Made by a program: the position numbers and the translations under genes | Shown here: piece after piece, positions 1 to 8,543 of the stretch | Position numbering within the stretch: the stretch's first letter is position 1 | How the letters are laid out: each line of letters opens with the position of its first letter | The notes under the pieces: model-generated | Told to the model about the DNA's origin: nothing | What the model saw: only the letters and a program-made list of their open reading frames with translations | Database searches by the model: none | Source: Clostridium_I sp963725425 | GTDB taxonomy: Bacteria > Bacillota > Clostridia > Clostridiales > Clostridiaceae | Length of the DNA stretch: 64,000 bases | Reading direction: 5' to 3' | Assembly (NCBI GenBank): GCA_963725425.1 | Contig: CAVRYJ010000031.1 | Coordinates: forward strand, 806,001 to 870,000

Positions 1-286
1 AACCTTTTGGGATTATAACTGCCGTATCAATACTTTTATCAATGATAGCATCCTTAATTTCATCCTGTTTTATTTCATTAATTGTTCCCTTTGCCTTTAA
101 TGTTTCTTTTAGCATAGAAGTGAGTTTAGTATTATCATTGTCAACAAATCCTATATTAAAACCAGTACTACCTGAACTATACATATTTGCTATAATGGCC
201 GTAAATGCAATAGGAATAACAAACATAACTATTAAGTTAGTTTTTTTTCTAAATATCCTCTTTAAATTATTAAAAAATATTGTCAT
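1..286 (-). CDS. ABC-2 type permease, N-terminal part (runs off window)
   Basis: The minus strand encodes 95 residues from ATG at 286 and continues past the window start. A basic N-terminus is followed by one hydrophobic segment (about residues 17-34), then a soluble stretch with GFVDNDNT. This is the usual opening of ABC-2 permeases such as YhgE/NatB-like exporters: one membrane helix, then a large extracytoplasmic domain. Its ATG overlaps the stop of the upstream permease (ATGA), so the two are translationally coupled half-transporters of one exporter driven by the ATPase at 1439-2371. The substrate cannot be told. The 3' part is missing only because the window ends. Confidence 0.8.
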   Translation of the reverse strand, partial: MTIFFNNLKRIFRKKTNLIVMFVIPIAFTAIIANMYSSGSTGFNIGFVDNDNTKLTSMLKETLKAKGTINEIKQDEIKDAIIDKSIDTAVIIPKG

Positions 287-1419
287 GCTATCTTCCTCCT
301 TCCACCAACTGCGGCTATTACAAAAGCAATTATCGCAATTATAAACATTGTTATTATTGATTGACCTGCCACAGAAAGTGAACCACCGTAAATTGCATTA
401 AACAGTGCTGTTTGTGCCAATTGATTTGGTACATAATTAATGAGTATATTATTACCCATAGACATCTTTATATATCCTCCAGACACAAAAGTGAATATTG
501 GTACAATTATTCTTAAAATTCCCGATGCTTTATCCGTATCTCCCATAACAGATGCAAACATAACTCCTATTGCTGTTGACAGTACAGACAATGCAAGCAT
601 TGTAGCAAATATTATAAGTGGATGACCTCCCCAATTTGCACCATAAACATATTTAGTAAATAAAATCAGAACCAAAGCTTGAAGTAGTAATGTAAATATA
701 GCTCCAAGCAATACACCAAACAGATGCTCAAAAGCCCCAGTTGATGTTGTCTTTATCCTTTTACCAATGTTATTAAAGAACATATCATCTAATTCAGCAC
801 AGCCATACATGGCACCATACATAAGCGTCATTACTAGCATGGTTACCGCATAATAATCTATAGCTCTAGGGCTCTTGCCCTCTATGCTTAGAAAATTTTC
901 ATGAATATTTTCACTTGTAGTATATTTAAACCTTTTATTCGCTATTTTAGAAGCAACCATTGTAGTGTTTGCGCCATCATTGTAGCTATCAATTATACTC
1001 TGTACAATAGTATTCCTAACAGAATCACTTTTATTTTCATAGATGTTGATTTTTCCTTTTTTGTCTTTGCTTATATTACTTGAATAATCTTTATCAATAT
1101 ATATAAGAGCCGTGACTTTTCCCTCATTCACAAGTTTAACGCCTTGGTTATAGTTACTTGCTTTTTTAACATCAAGCATATCCTTAATATCCTTGTCTTT
1201 AAGAAAATCATCAAAATTCTTTGATATATCTTTATTATCACTATTTAAATAGTATACAGTTGTTTTTCCTAGGTCTTTAACAGAAAAGGTATCTGTACTT
1301 TTAAGAGCACTTCCTAAAATCAGTATCAAAACTATTGGCAATAATAATGTAGTAATAAGCGTCTTCCTATCACGTAAATTTCTCTGAATTACACTGAGCG
1401 CTATATAAAATACTTTCAA
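283..1419 (-). CDS. ABC-2 type transporter permease
   Basis: A 378-residue membrane protein with a first helix at about residues 20-40, a soluble domain of about 150 residues, then five or six helices in the C-terminal half (from about residue 190). This is the ABC-2 membrane family layout seen in NatB- and drug-export permeases. The start is TTG (minus strand, 1419), chosen because AGGAGG lies 8 bases upstream. It is the second gene of ATPase-permease-permease, 19 bp after the ATPase and overlapping the next permease by 4 bp. It resembles the permease at 9643-10734 (shared region around YYAVTM and the end GRRK), so the two cassettes are paralogous. Substrate unknown. Confidence 0.85.
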   Translation of the reverse strand: MKVFYIALSVIQRNLRDRKTLITTLLLPIVLILILGSALKSTDTFSVKDLGKTTVYYLNSDNKDISKNFDDFLKDKDIKDMLDVKKASNYNQGVKLVNEGKVTALIYIDKDYSSNISKDKKGKINIYENKSDSVRNTIVQSIIDSYNDGANTTMVASKIANKRFKYTTSENIHENFLSIEGKSPRAIDYYAVTMLVMTLMYGAMYGCAELDDMFFNNIGKRIKTTSTGAFEHLFGVLLGAIFTLLLQALVLILFTKYVYGANWGGHPLIIFATMLALSVLSTAIGVMFASVMGDTDKASGILRIIVPIFTFVSGGYIKMSMGNNILINYVPNQLAQTALFNAIYGGSLSVAGQSIITMFIIAIIAFVIAAVGGRRKIA

Positions 1420-1438
1420 TTTACTAACCTCCTTAATG

Positions 1439-2371
1439 TTAATCTCTTAACTTTCTTCCTGTAAGCGTTAAAAACACCCTTTCTAACGTAGGTTTTTCAA
1501 CAACAATAGAAATGATTTTACTCTTAAATTCAGCTGCCTTACCAGTAATTGCAGTTATATTCTCACTGTTTTTTTCAGACACCACTATTATTGTATTTCC
1601 ATCCACTTCACAGGTTTTAACTCCCTTAATACCCTCTATGCCTTTAATTAATACATCATCAACATGCGATAGTTCTAGCTCCACACTCTCGTCATTTAGT
1701 ATTAATTCTTTTAATTCATCTGTAGTACCAGTGGCAATTTCCTTGCCATGATCAATAATGGTTATCTTTGTACATAGTTGCTCTATTTCCTCCATGTAAT
1801 GTGATGTATATATTATTGTGGACCCAAGCTCATTAAGTTTCTTAACTGACTCCAAAATATGATTTCTTGATTGTGGATCTATACCCACAGTAGGCTCATC
1901 CATGATAATTAGCTTGGGCCTATGAACTATGGCACAAGCTATATTAAGTCTTCTTTTCATTCCACCTGAATATTGCGATGGTTTATCCTTTTGTCTATCC
2001 CATAATCCAGTAAAATCCAGTGACTCCTTAACTCTTTCCTTTAAAAGTGAGCCTTTTAAACCATTTAACCTACCGAAGAAAGCTACATTTTCATAGGCAG
2101 AAAGCTCGTCAAACACTGCAATATCCTGTGGAGCAACTCCTATATTCTTTTTTATTTCCCTTTCATGTTGCTTAAACTTTTTACCAAATACCATAATCTC
2201 TCCGCTATCTACTTTTGTTAACCCACATATAGCATTTATAGTTGTAGACTTTCCTGCTCCATTTGGTCCTAGCAGTCCATAAATTTGTCCTTCTTCAACT
2301 TTCAAATTTAAATTATCCACTGCAACAAAGTCTTTGTATTTTTTCTGAAGGTTCTTGATTTCTAATAACAT
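1439..2371 (-). CDS. ABC transporter ATP-binding protein (ABC-2 exporter)
   Basis: A 310-residue ATPase. Walker A is GPNGAGKST (about residues 35-43), the signature is YSGGM, and Walker B is LIIMDEPT, followed by an ATP-switch region ending IIYTSHYMEE. The C-terminal 90 residues form the accessory domain common in NatA/DrrA-type exporter ATPases and end in FLTLTGRKLRD. The start has a GGAGG 7-9 bases upstream. It should energise the two downstream permeases in an export complex. The ATPase at 10746-11696 is a close paralogue with the same ending (FLTLTGRTLRN). Cargo is not evident; related systems export antibiotics, peptides or sodium. Confidence 0.9.
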   Translation of the reverse strand: MLLEIKNLQKKYKDFVAVDNLNLKVEEGQIYGLLGPNGAGKSTTINAICGLTKVDSGEIMVFGKKFKQHEREIKKNIGVAPQDIAVFDELSAYENVAFFGRLNGLKGSLLKERVKESLDFTGLWDRQKDKPSQYSGGMKRRLNIACAIVHRPKLIIMDEPTVGIDPQSRNHILESVKKLNELGSTIIYTSHYMEEIEQLCTKITIIDHGKEIATGTTDELKELILNDESVELELSHVDDVLIKGIEGIKGVKTCEVDGNTIIVVSEKNSENITAITGKAAEFKSKIISIVVEKPTLERVFLTLTGRKLRD

Positions 2372-2611
2372 AATAAATCCTCCTATAAATTCAATTCAAG
2401 CTCCACTTTAGGCATCTGAGTGCTTGTATCTCTTCTTCATATTTATATAATACAAAAATTGGACCTAATGAGATAGTTACTATTAGCATATATGTTTATG
2501 ACAATTGTCATTTTAGGCATCTGAAAGAAATTTGTGTAAAATTGCAAACCAGTATTCTAATTAACATTTACAAGTTAACACTATTTTCATCTAAATCAAA
2601 AAAATAAAATA
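2372..2611. other. Intergenic region with two copies of a TTTAGGCATCTGA motif
   Basis: No gene is visible upstream of the ABC cassette. The sequence TTTAGGCATCTGA occurs near 2409 and again near 2513, about 104 bp apart and in the same orientation. The same core (AAGGCATCT) recurs elsewhere in the window near 5575, 6740, 15855 and 32018, always between genes. The promoter of the ABC cassette must lie here, but I cannot fix its boxes. Confidence 0.4.
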
Positions 2612-2702
2612 AGGATACAAGTAGCTTTGTCTTCACAACTCCACTTGCATCCTCTAAAAATTCAAAAATTTTTAACTTGTAACTTGTCACTTGTCACTTG
2701 CG
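2612..2702. repeat. Long hairpin plus left part of heptamer array (element copy 1, split by IS)
   Basis: An imperfect hairpin at 2612-2653 (arms starting AGGATACAAGTAG and ending CACTTGCATCCT) is followed by a short AAAAATT/AATTTTT hairpin. A tandem heptamer array (AACTTGT, AACTTGT, CACTTGT, CACTTG) runs over about 2673-2700. The array resumes on the far side of the IS at 4044. The order hairpin, short hairpin, heptamers, stop codon matches the elements at 11771-11993, 15961-16068 and 32738-32852. Confidence 0.65.
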
Positions 2703-2725
2703 GATTGGCCCCCTCAGATGGGACT

Positions 2726-3685
2726 TTATAATCTAATTACTAGCTCATTCTTAAAATTTGAATTTTTCAAATTATAGAACTCAAATGGAGTTCTGTAATC
2801 TATCGATGAATGAACTCGTATAGTATTGTAACCATTAACATAATTAAAGACAACAGCCCTTGCTTCTTCTAAAGTGTTGAATATCCTACCTGCAAGGCAT
2901 TCGTCTTGAAGGTATCTATGATATGACTCTATATGTGCATCATAATTGGGGCTATGCACAGGGATTCTTTCGTGTATTAAGTTTTCCTTTATACACATTT
3001 TTTCGAATTTATGTGCGATAAACTGTGACCCATTATCTGTCCGCATTGTAAGTCCTGTCACACTATTTTTAATGTCCCTATTATATAATGCGGCAAGCAT
3101 CACTTCCTGAGCTGTCTCAGTATTGGCAGAGAGCGACATTTTACAAGATACAATGTTTCGGTCAAACACATCTATTATTGAGGTCAAATAAGCCACCTGA
3201 CGTGTGCCTGCAATATAAATATATTTTGTATCCATCTCCCATAATCCATTGGAATGATTAATTAAATGGTTTTTACAAATACGTTTATATTTGCTAACAC
3301 GCTCCATTTTATCTCTTAACATTCCCATTGAATTCATTAATCTATAAACCTTTTTCTTATTTATCTTTAAACAATATTTTCGCTTAAGTACAGATGATAC
3401 TTTCTTGTATCCATAATGTCTACCAAACTCTTCAGATTTTATTTTACTTATATATTTCTGTATTTCTAAGTCATTTATTTTTACATTATTAAGATTATAA
3501 CTAAATCCTGGTATAATACCATTTTCCCTTCTAACCGGCTTATCGCCTTCTGCTATAACCTTTTGTCTTCGATAATACGTTGACTTTTTTAGCCCTAGTA
3601 TTCTAATAATAGCAATCACTGGCGCTCCACAAGAAATACATTGTTCAGCATATTCGTAGTAGTCTATATCGTCTTCTTTTTTTTT
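2726..3685 (-). CDS. IS3-family transposase OrfB (DDE integrase domain), made by -1 frameshift
   Basis: The catalytic integrase part of the transposase. DDE residues sit in WEMDTKYIY (first D), MRTDNGSQF (second D) and HIESYHRY (E). The N-terminal region resembles the HTH_21 segment of IS3 OrfB proteins. The frame is open upstream of its GTG (3619) through the A-run at about 3674-3682. OrfB is therefore most likely made as an OrfAB fusion by -1 slippage on A9G, as is established for IS3 elements, and not from its own start. No internal stop or deletion is seen, so the protein looks complete. Confidence 0.85.
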   Translation of the reverse strand, partial: KKKEDDIDYYEYAEQCISCGAPVIAIIRILGLKKSTYYRRQKVIAEGDKPVRRENGIIPGFSYNLNNVKINDLEIQKYISKIKSEEFGRHYGYKKVSSVLKRKYCLKINKKKVYRLMNSMGMLRDKMERVSKYKRICKNHLINHSNGLWEMDTKYIYIAGTRQVAYLTSIIDVFDRNIVSCKMSLSANTETAQEVMLAALYNRDIKNSVTGLTMRTDNGSQFIAHKFEKMCIKENLIHERIPVHSPNYDAHIESYHRYLQDECLAGRIFNTLEEARAVVFNYVNGYNTIRVHSSIDYRTPFEFYNLKNSNFKNELVIRL

Positions 3686-3966
3686 AGTAGATCTCTTAAT
3701 ATTGCTATTTCTAAATCTTTTTCCTTATTTTCATCAATTAATTTCTTGTACTCAGTTTTGTAATTTACAATGATGTTCTCTTCTTTTGGTTCCTTCGGCT
3801 TCAGTGTCTGTTGATATCTTCTATAATTACCTTTCCAATTTGCAACTTGACCAGGATTAAGCTCATGCTTTGCTGCAACTAAAGCATTACTCCCGTATTC
3901 CAAAGCTTCTTCAACAATTGCAACTCTCTCTTCTTCTGTGAACTTTCTTGTAAATCTAGTAGTCAT
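3664..3966 (-). CDS. IS3-family transposase OrfA (helix-turn-helix)
   Basis: A 100-residue protein with an N-terminal HTH_Tnp_1-type helix-turn-helix (VAIVEEALEYG to GQVANWK) and a C-terminal leucine-zipper-like helix (LIDENKEKDLEIAILRDLL). OrfA proteins of IS3 elements bind the terminal repeats. It ends in KKKKTI encoded by an A9G run, the probable -1 frameshift site that fuses it to OrfB. It begins with ATG at 3966, with a GGGGG-containing sequence just upstream. Confidence 0.85.
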   Translation of the reverse strand: MTTRFTRKFTEEERVAIVEEALEYGSNALVAAKHELNPGQVANWKGNYRRYQQTLKPKEPKEENIIVNYKTEYKKLIDENKEKDLEIAILRDLLKKKKTI

Positions 3967-4043
3967 AATTTACCCCCTAAACACTACTTTTTTATTCTAC
4001 CTTCATTCGAGTGTGTAGTCCAGCTTCTTGAGGGGGTCTATTA

Positions 4044-4069
4044 GCTTGTAACTTGTAACTTGTAACTTA
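4044..4069. repeat. Right part of heptamer array next to the glucosidase stop codon
   Basis: AGCTTGT, AACTTGT, AACTTGT, AACTTAA run directly into the TAA stop (minus strand) of the GH1 gene at 4067. With 2673-2700 these once formed one array of about eight heptamers, now separated by 1.3 kb of IS3. Confidence 0.7.
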
Positions 4070-5476
4070 AACCTTATCCCCGTTACTCTTTATTACGTCC
4101 TTATACCAATAGAAGCTTTTTTTCTTAATTCTCCTTAAATCTTTTAAATCAAATTCATCCCTATTAACATATATAAAACCGTAACGTTTGTTACAACCTT
4201 GATGTGTACTAACAAGGTCAATAGCAGACCATGGACAGTATCCAAAAAGCTTGACCCCGTCATTTATAGCAAGTTTTGCTTGTTCAATATGTTTGCTAAG
4301 ATAATCAATACGATAATCGTCATTGATTATCTCTCCATCTTCCAATTTATCAAAGGCACCTAGCCCATTTTCTGTAACAATTAACGGTAAATCATATCTT
4401 TCATTTAATTCACGCAAAGTATTTCTAAAACCAACAGGATCTATTTCCCATCCAAATTCACTTTTTTCTAAATTAGGATTCGATGTTCCCTTAAATACTC
4501 CTTGTTCCTCAAAAGCACCTTGTTGATCAGCCTTAGATTTATCATTGCCTTTATTCTTTATACTTTCAGTTGCTGTAGAAGATGCATAATAATTAAAAGC
4601 AATAAAATCTGGGCTTGCATCTTTTAATATATCCATATCTCCTTCTTCAATAATTGGAGTACATTCTTTTTCCTCCATATAACTCCATGCCACACTGTTA
4701 TATCTACCAAATACAGCTGCATCTAAATATAACCAATTCCTTATTGATGAAAAGTTAGAAGCTGCAAGTACATCTTCTGGCTTTGAAGTTGCAGGATAAA
4801 CAGAACTAATATTAGGTGCTGGTCCAATTTTAGCTTTAGGACACATATCGTGACAAAGCTTCATTGCTTTAGCTTGTGCAAGTAACATATGGTGATTTTG
4901 CTGATATAATTTTTTAGCTGGATTCTCTCCATCCGAACCGGTAGTTCCTAAAACAGCTCCAAATAAAATCATCATATTTTGTTCATTAATTGTAAGCCAA
5001 TATTTCACTTTATCTCCAAAATTCTCGAACAAAATTTTAGCATAATTGTCAAAAGCATCAATAGTTTTTCTATTTGACCATCCACCTTTTTTTTCAATTT
5101 CTACGGGTAAATCAAAGTGGTACATTGTAACAATAGGTTCTATGCCATAGGATAACAATTCATCAATCAAATTATTATAAAATTTTATTCCTTTTTGATT
5201 TATTTCACCAGTACCATTTGGCAAGATTCTTGTCCATGCAATAGAAAATCTAAATGCTTTAAAACCCATTTCTGAAAACAACTTAATATCTTCTTTATAC
5301 GTATGATAAAAATCACTGGCAACTTTAAAATCAGTTGTTCCTTCAGGATATTTTGCTATATCCTGAACAGATAAACCTTTTCCATCTTCATTAAAAGCCC
5401 CTTCTACTTGATATGCTGACGTAGATGCTCCCCATAAAAAATCTTTCGTAAATCCTTTTATTTTTTTATGATACAT
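4067..5476 (-). CDS. Glycoside hydrolase family 1, probable 6-phospho-beta-glucosidase
   Basis: About 469 residues, normal for GH1. The N-terminal family signature is FLWGASTSAYQVEGA. The acid/base glutamate lies in LTINEQN and the nucleophile in IVTENGLG. STHQGCNKRYGFIYV near the C-terminus carries the Ser, Lys and Tyr that bind the sugar phosphate in 6-phospho-beta-glucosidases, so a phosphorylated disaccharide from a PTS is the likely substrate. No PTS gene is nearby. I chose ATG at 5476 because GGAGG lies 9 bases upstream; an ATG three codons earlier is too close. The stop codon is part of the heptamer array. A TACATG/CATGTA palindrome upstream suggests repressor control. Confidence 0.85.
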   Translation of the reverse strand: MYHKKIKGFTKDFLWGASTSAYQVEGAFNEDGKGLSVQDIAKYPEGTTDFKVASDFYHTYKEDIKLFSEMGFKAFRFSIAWTRILPNGTGEINQKGIKFYNNLIDELLSYGIEPIVTMYHFDLPVEIEKKGGWSNRKTIDAFDNYAKILFENFGDKVKYWLTINEQNMMILFGAVLGTTGSDGENPAKKLYQQNHHMLLAQAKAMKLCHDMCPKAKIGPAPNISSVYPATSKPEDVLAASNFSSIRNWLYLDAAVFGRYNSVAWSYMEEKECTPIIEEGDMDILKDASPDFIAFNYYASSTATESIKNKGNDKSKADQQGAFEEQGVFKGTSNPNLEKSEFGWEIDPVGFRNTLRELNERYDLPLIVTENGLGAFDKLEDGEIINDDYRIDYLSKHIEQAKLAINDGVKLFGYCPWSAIDLVSTHQGCNKRYGFIYVNRDEFDLKDLRRIKKKSFYWYKDVIKSNGDKV

Positions 5477-5505
5477 TTTAATCATCCTCCATATATTTTC
5501 AATTT

Positions 5506-5523
5506 TACATGTTGTACCATGTA
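5506..5523. promoter_or_regulatory. Candidate GntR-type operator upstream of the GH1 gene
   Basis: The palindrome TACATG-ttgtac-CATGTA lies about 30 bases upstream of the glucosidase start. GntR/BglR-type regulators of beta-glucoside genes bind TTGTAC-rich palindromes of this kind. No regulator gene is adjacent, so the assignment rests on shape and position only. Confidence 0.4.
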
Positions 5524-5594
5524 TATTTTTAGGAATCTTTTGAAAATTAACAAGTCAATATACCCGTCTATTTTGAGAAAGATGCCTTAAAATT

Positions 5595-6680
5595 CTATAG
5601 ATTCTTAATGTCCTTAGCAATTTCATTAAAACAATCTTCAGCTTGTGGATAAATTCCACATTTATCAATAAAAGCATGATCTATACCATTATATCTTATA
5701 TTTCTAGCATTTACACCTGCCTCAATTAATTTCTTAACATATACTTCTCCTTGTACTCTTAAATAATCATATTCTGCATTTATTACTAGTGTCTTTGGCA
5801 AATTGCTGAAATCCTTTTCAAGTAATGGTGAAATATATATGTCTTCAGAATTAGCGCCTTGAATATATAAATCATGCATAGCATTATTACTACTTAATCC
5901 AAGTACACATTCTTTTATCATTTTATCATTGTTTTTTATATTATATTGTGAAATATTCCAATTATATTCTTGTCCATTTTTATTTGTAAGTATAACTACT
6001 GGATAAATTAGTGCCTGATATTTTATCATATTTGTTTTTTCGTTTCTATCTTTTAAAGAACATACTGCTGCAAAATTGCCACCTGCACTATCTCCTGAAA
6101 CGCATATTTTTTCTTTATCTATATTTAACTCACTTGGTTTGCTATATGCGTATTTAACAGCATCAAAACAGTCTACAAATCCCTTTGGATATGGATTTTC
6201 TGGAGCTAGTCTATAGTCTACTGAAATCACTACAGCACTTGCCTTATCAGCTATGGCTTTGCATGGATTTTCTAGTACATCTACTGTACCACCAATGAAT
6301 CCACCACCATGAAAAAATATCAAACATGGCATTTTACCTTTATTTTCTTTTGGAGTGTATATTCTTATTGGTATATCTCCGTTTTCACCTTTTATATTCT
6401 TGTAAACTGTTGTAATTTCTCTAGTTGTTATATCCTTATTATCCCAGCCCATAGATTGTCTCATTTCGCCTATTGGATAACCATTAAAAACAAAGTTGTC
6501 CTTTTCTTTTTTATAATTTTCTCTAGTTTCTGTCATTATCTTGTATACTCTTGGGTCTAGCACACCATCTTCATCTAAATCTGGTATTTGTTTTATTGTT
6601 ACATCTATACAGTTAGCTCTCTCTATTTTAGTTTTATTCCCCAATATTTTTACTAAATCTAAATTATTATCGTTTTTCAT
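5595..6680 (-). CDS. Alpha/beta hydrolase, HSL-type esterase/lipase
   Basis: About 361 residues. The oxyanion-hole motif is HGGGFIGG and the nucleophile elbow is GDSAGGN. A C-terminal GIDHAF supplies the catalytic histidine; the acid is probably the Asp in VINAEYDYLR. This is the hormone-sensitive-lipase (alpha/beta hydrolase-3) pattern of cytoplasmic carboxylesterases acting on short acyl or acetyl esters. I chose ATG at 6680 (MKNDNN) because GGGGGA lies 8-9 bases upstream; the frame is open further up. It stands alone between the glucosidase and the two-component system; acetylated sugars are a reasonable but unproven substrate. Confidence 0.8.
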   Translation of the reverse strand: MKNDNNLDLVKILGNKTKIERANCIDVTIKQIPDLDEDGVLDPRVYKIMTETRENYKKEKDNFVFNGYPIGEMRQSMGWDNKDITTREITTVYKNIKGENGDIPIRIYTPKENKGKMPCLIFFHGGGFIGGTVDVLENPCKAIADKASAVVISVDYRLAPENPYPKGFVDCFDAVKYAYSKPSELNIDKEKICVSGDSAGGNFAAVCSLKDRNEKTNMIKYQALIYPVVILTNKNGQEYNWNISQYNIKNNDKMIKECVLGLSSNNAMHDLYIQGANSEDIYISPLLEKDFSNLPKTLVINAEYDYLRVQGEVYVKKLIEAGVNARNIRYNGIDHAFIDKCGIYPQAEDCFNEIAKDIKNL

Positions 6681-6735
6681 GTTGCATTCTCCCCCTATTA
6701 ATTTATTTTTTCTGCACTTATGCACAGTTTTAGTG

Positions 6736-6803
6736 ATTAAGGCATCTCTTTTGCAAAATAAAATGGTGTGCTAACTGTTATTTTGCAAAGGAGATACCTT
6801 AAT
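6736..6803. repeat. 26-bp inverted repeat (hairpin) between esterase and response regulator
   Basis: The left arm 6736-6761 (starts ATTAAGGCATCTC, ends GCAAAATAA) pairs with the right arm 6778-6803 with two mismatches, around a 16-base loop. It lies just after the stop of the response regulator operon (minus strand), so it may end transcription there, though it has no clear U-tract. Its outer end carries the ATTAAGGCATCT motif seen between several other genes in this window. Confidence 0.65.
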
Positions 6804-6810
6804 ATTAAAA

Positions 6811-7434
6811 TTAAAAACTTTTCAAATAAAATATAGCAAGTTGCGTCCTATCACGAAGCTCAAGTTTTTCCAGTAGATTAGTAATATAATTTCTTATAGT
6901 CCCTTCACCTAAATAAAGCTTTGAGGAAATCTCCTTATTTGATAACCCTTCACCTATGAGTCTCAATATATCCATTTCCCTTTCAGTCATGTTAAAGTCC
7001 TTTAGGTTATTTTTGTTTTCATACTTAATACGTGAAGCTATTGCTTCCGCCACCTCTTTTTCAAAAACCATATTTCCCTTCATAACTGCTTTAAGACTAT
7101 CAATTATACTGTCCGAGGCTTGATTCTTAAGTATATAACCTTGTGCTCCGTTTTTCAGTGCCTCTTTTATATACTCATCATCCTTAAATGTGGTGAGTAT
7201 AACTACCTTTATATTCTTAAAGCTAGATTTAATTAGTTTAGTTCCAAGCACACCATCCATAATTGGCATTCTTACATCCATAAGTACAATATCTGGTCTT
7301 AGTTCTGTGCATAAGTCATATCCTTGTTGACCATTACTTGCCGTGCCAACTACCTCTATATTATCATCTAATCCAAGTAATATACTTAAACTTTCTCTTA
7401 TTAATGCATCATCATCAACTATTAGTAGTTTCAA
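6811..7434 (-). CDS. NarL/LuxR-type response regulator
   Basis: About 207 residues. The receiver domain begins KLLIVDDDALIRES, with the phosphorylated Asp in PDIVLMDVRMP and the conserved Thr and Lys in VVILTT and YILKNQ. A C-terminal LuxR helix-turn-helix (TEREMDILRLIGEGLSNKEI) follows. I favour a TTG start at 7434 because AGGGGGG lies about 9 bases upstream; an ATG at 7458 would put that site inside the gene. It overlaps the 3' end of the kinase gene and is the last gene of ATPase-permease-permease-kinase-regulator. It probably controls that exporter cassette. Confidence 0.85.
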   Translation of the reverse strand: MKLLIVDDDALIRESLSILLGLDDNIEVVGTASNGQQGYDLCTELRPDIVLMDVRMPIMDGVLGTKLIKSSFKNIKVVILTTFKDDEYIKEALKNGAQGYILKNQASDSIIDSLKAVMKGNMVFEKEVAEAIASRIKYENKNNLKDFNMTEREMDILRLIGEGLSNKEISSKLYLGEGTIRNYITNLLEKLELRDRTQLAIFYLKSF

Positions 7435-8518
7435 AAATTTTACCCCCCTCACTATCAATTGGAATAACGCATACTATTAAAAATCCATCTTCTCCACTGA
7501 TGGCTATGCTTCCCCCAACATTCCTTATTCTTTCCTTAATTCCACTTATTCCAAGTCCTTCTTTTAATTTATCGCATCCAACACCATTATCCTTTATAAA
7601 TAGCCTGATGTATTTTTCATTAATGTCTAACCTTATGTCCATTTTAGTTGCTCTAAAATGCTTTCTAGCATTGGTAAGTGCTTCCTTAATATTTGTTACC
7701 ACCAGTTCCATATGTTGTGGCTTCACTATATTGATATCGCCGCTATGCTTAAACTCTACTGTGCAAAACCTAAAATCATCAATAACCCTTGTAACATATT
7801 CTATGCCAAGATTCTCTTTTGGTTTTATATTATGCACTGTATCCCTCACCACGTTTAGAGAATCAGATAATCCATTAATACTCCTTTTAAGCATTTCTTT
7901 TGCCTTATCATCATCTTTTCCATATAGTTTTTCCACAACCTGAAGCTCCATAAATATACCTGCTAAACTATGACCAATATTATCATGAATATTTCTAGCT
8001 ATTCTATTTCTCTCTTTAATTTCTGCAATATGAACAGCTTCCCTTGATGAATTTAACAACTGAACCTTAGTGATTTCCAGTTCATATCGAAGTCTTCTTT
8101 CGCTATCAATTCTATCCCTGTAGGATTTTTCTTTAATTTTGATTTGTCTAATCAAATATCCAACAATACCTGCTATGGCATAAAATACTAATAAATTCGC
8201 CTCATTGTTTGCTTTAAAATATATTATAGAAATTACCACAAAACCTATTCCTATGTAACTCCTGTCATAAACAAAATCAAAGATACTTATGGCGTACAAT
8301 GGCATGAATATATCGTTCATATATACCGAAAATGTAATGATTAAAAATTCAACTATAACTATGTACATTGAATCATTAAATTTCTCTTTTACAATGCATA
8401 TAGCAGTGACAAGTAAAAGACTTACAACTACCTTATAATCTAGTTCTCCCTTAATTTGAAATTGGCTTAACGCAAAGCCGAAAAAGATAGCTTTGAAAAT
8501 GTAATTAACTTTTTTCAT
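7415..8518 (-). CDS. Sensor histidine kinase, NarL-system type (HisKA_3)
   Basis: About 367 residues. Four or five membrane helices fill the first 140 residues with little extracellular sequence, as in kinases that sense within or through the membrane. A coiled coil follows, then the HisKA_3 H-box (EIKERNRIARNIHDNIGHSL) and a HATPase domain with the N box (EALTNARKH) and G boxes (DNGVGCDKL, GLGISGIKERI). I chose ATG at 8518, preceded by GAGGT. It is the partner of the regulator at 6811-7434, lies 26 bp after the permease remnant, and probably senses the substrate of the neighbouring exporter. Confidence 0.88.
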   Translation of the reverse strand: MKKVNYIFKAIFFGFALSQFQIKGELDYKVVVSLLLVTAICIVKEKFNDSMYIVIVEFLIITFSVYMNDIFMPLYAISIFDFVYDRSYIGIGFVVISIIYFKANNEANLLVFYAIAGIVGYLIRQIKIKEKSYRDRIDSERRLRYELEITKVQLLNSSREAVHIAEIKERNRIARNIHDNIGHSLAGIFMELQVVEKLYGKDDDKAKEMLKRSINGLSDSLNVVRDTVHNIKPKENLGIEYVTRVIDDFRFCTVEFKHSGDINIVKPQHMELVVTNIKEALTNARKHFRATKMDIRLDINEKYIRLFIKDNGVGCDKLKEGLGISGIKERIRNVGGSIAISGEDGFLIVCVIPIDSEGGKIFETTNS

Positions 8519-8543
8519 AATATACCTCAATGAGTTTAGTCTT

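Larger units (their letters stand above)
2706..4040 (-). mobile_element. IS3-family insertion sequence
   Basis: About 1.33 kb, bounded by imperfect inverted ends: GGCCCCCTCA then GATGGGACT on the left, and on the right, read inward, GACCCCCTCA then AGAAGCTGGACT. It carries two overlapping frames (orfA and orfB) on the minus strand, joined by an A9G slippery run. The DDE residues are intact, so it may be active. It is inserted inside a heptamer repeat array next to the stop of the glucosidase gene at 4067. Exact ends and target duplication are not certain because the flanks are repetitive. Confidence 0.8.

Noticed and set aside
2726..3966. Split transposase frames as a pseudogene
   Set aside because: The A9G run at the orfA end gives the programmed -1 frameshift normal for IS3 elements, and DDE residues are intact.
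7338..7943. A 201-residue plus-strand frame opposite the kinase and regulator
   Set aside because: It is antisense to two well-supported genes and has the Leu/Ser/Pro-rich composition of a shadow frame.
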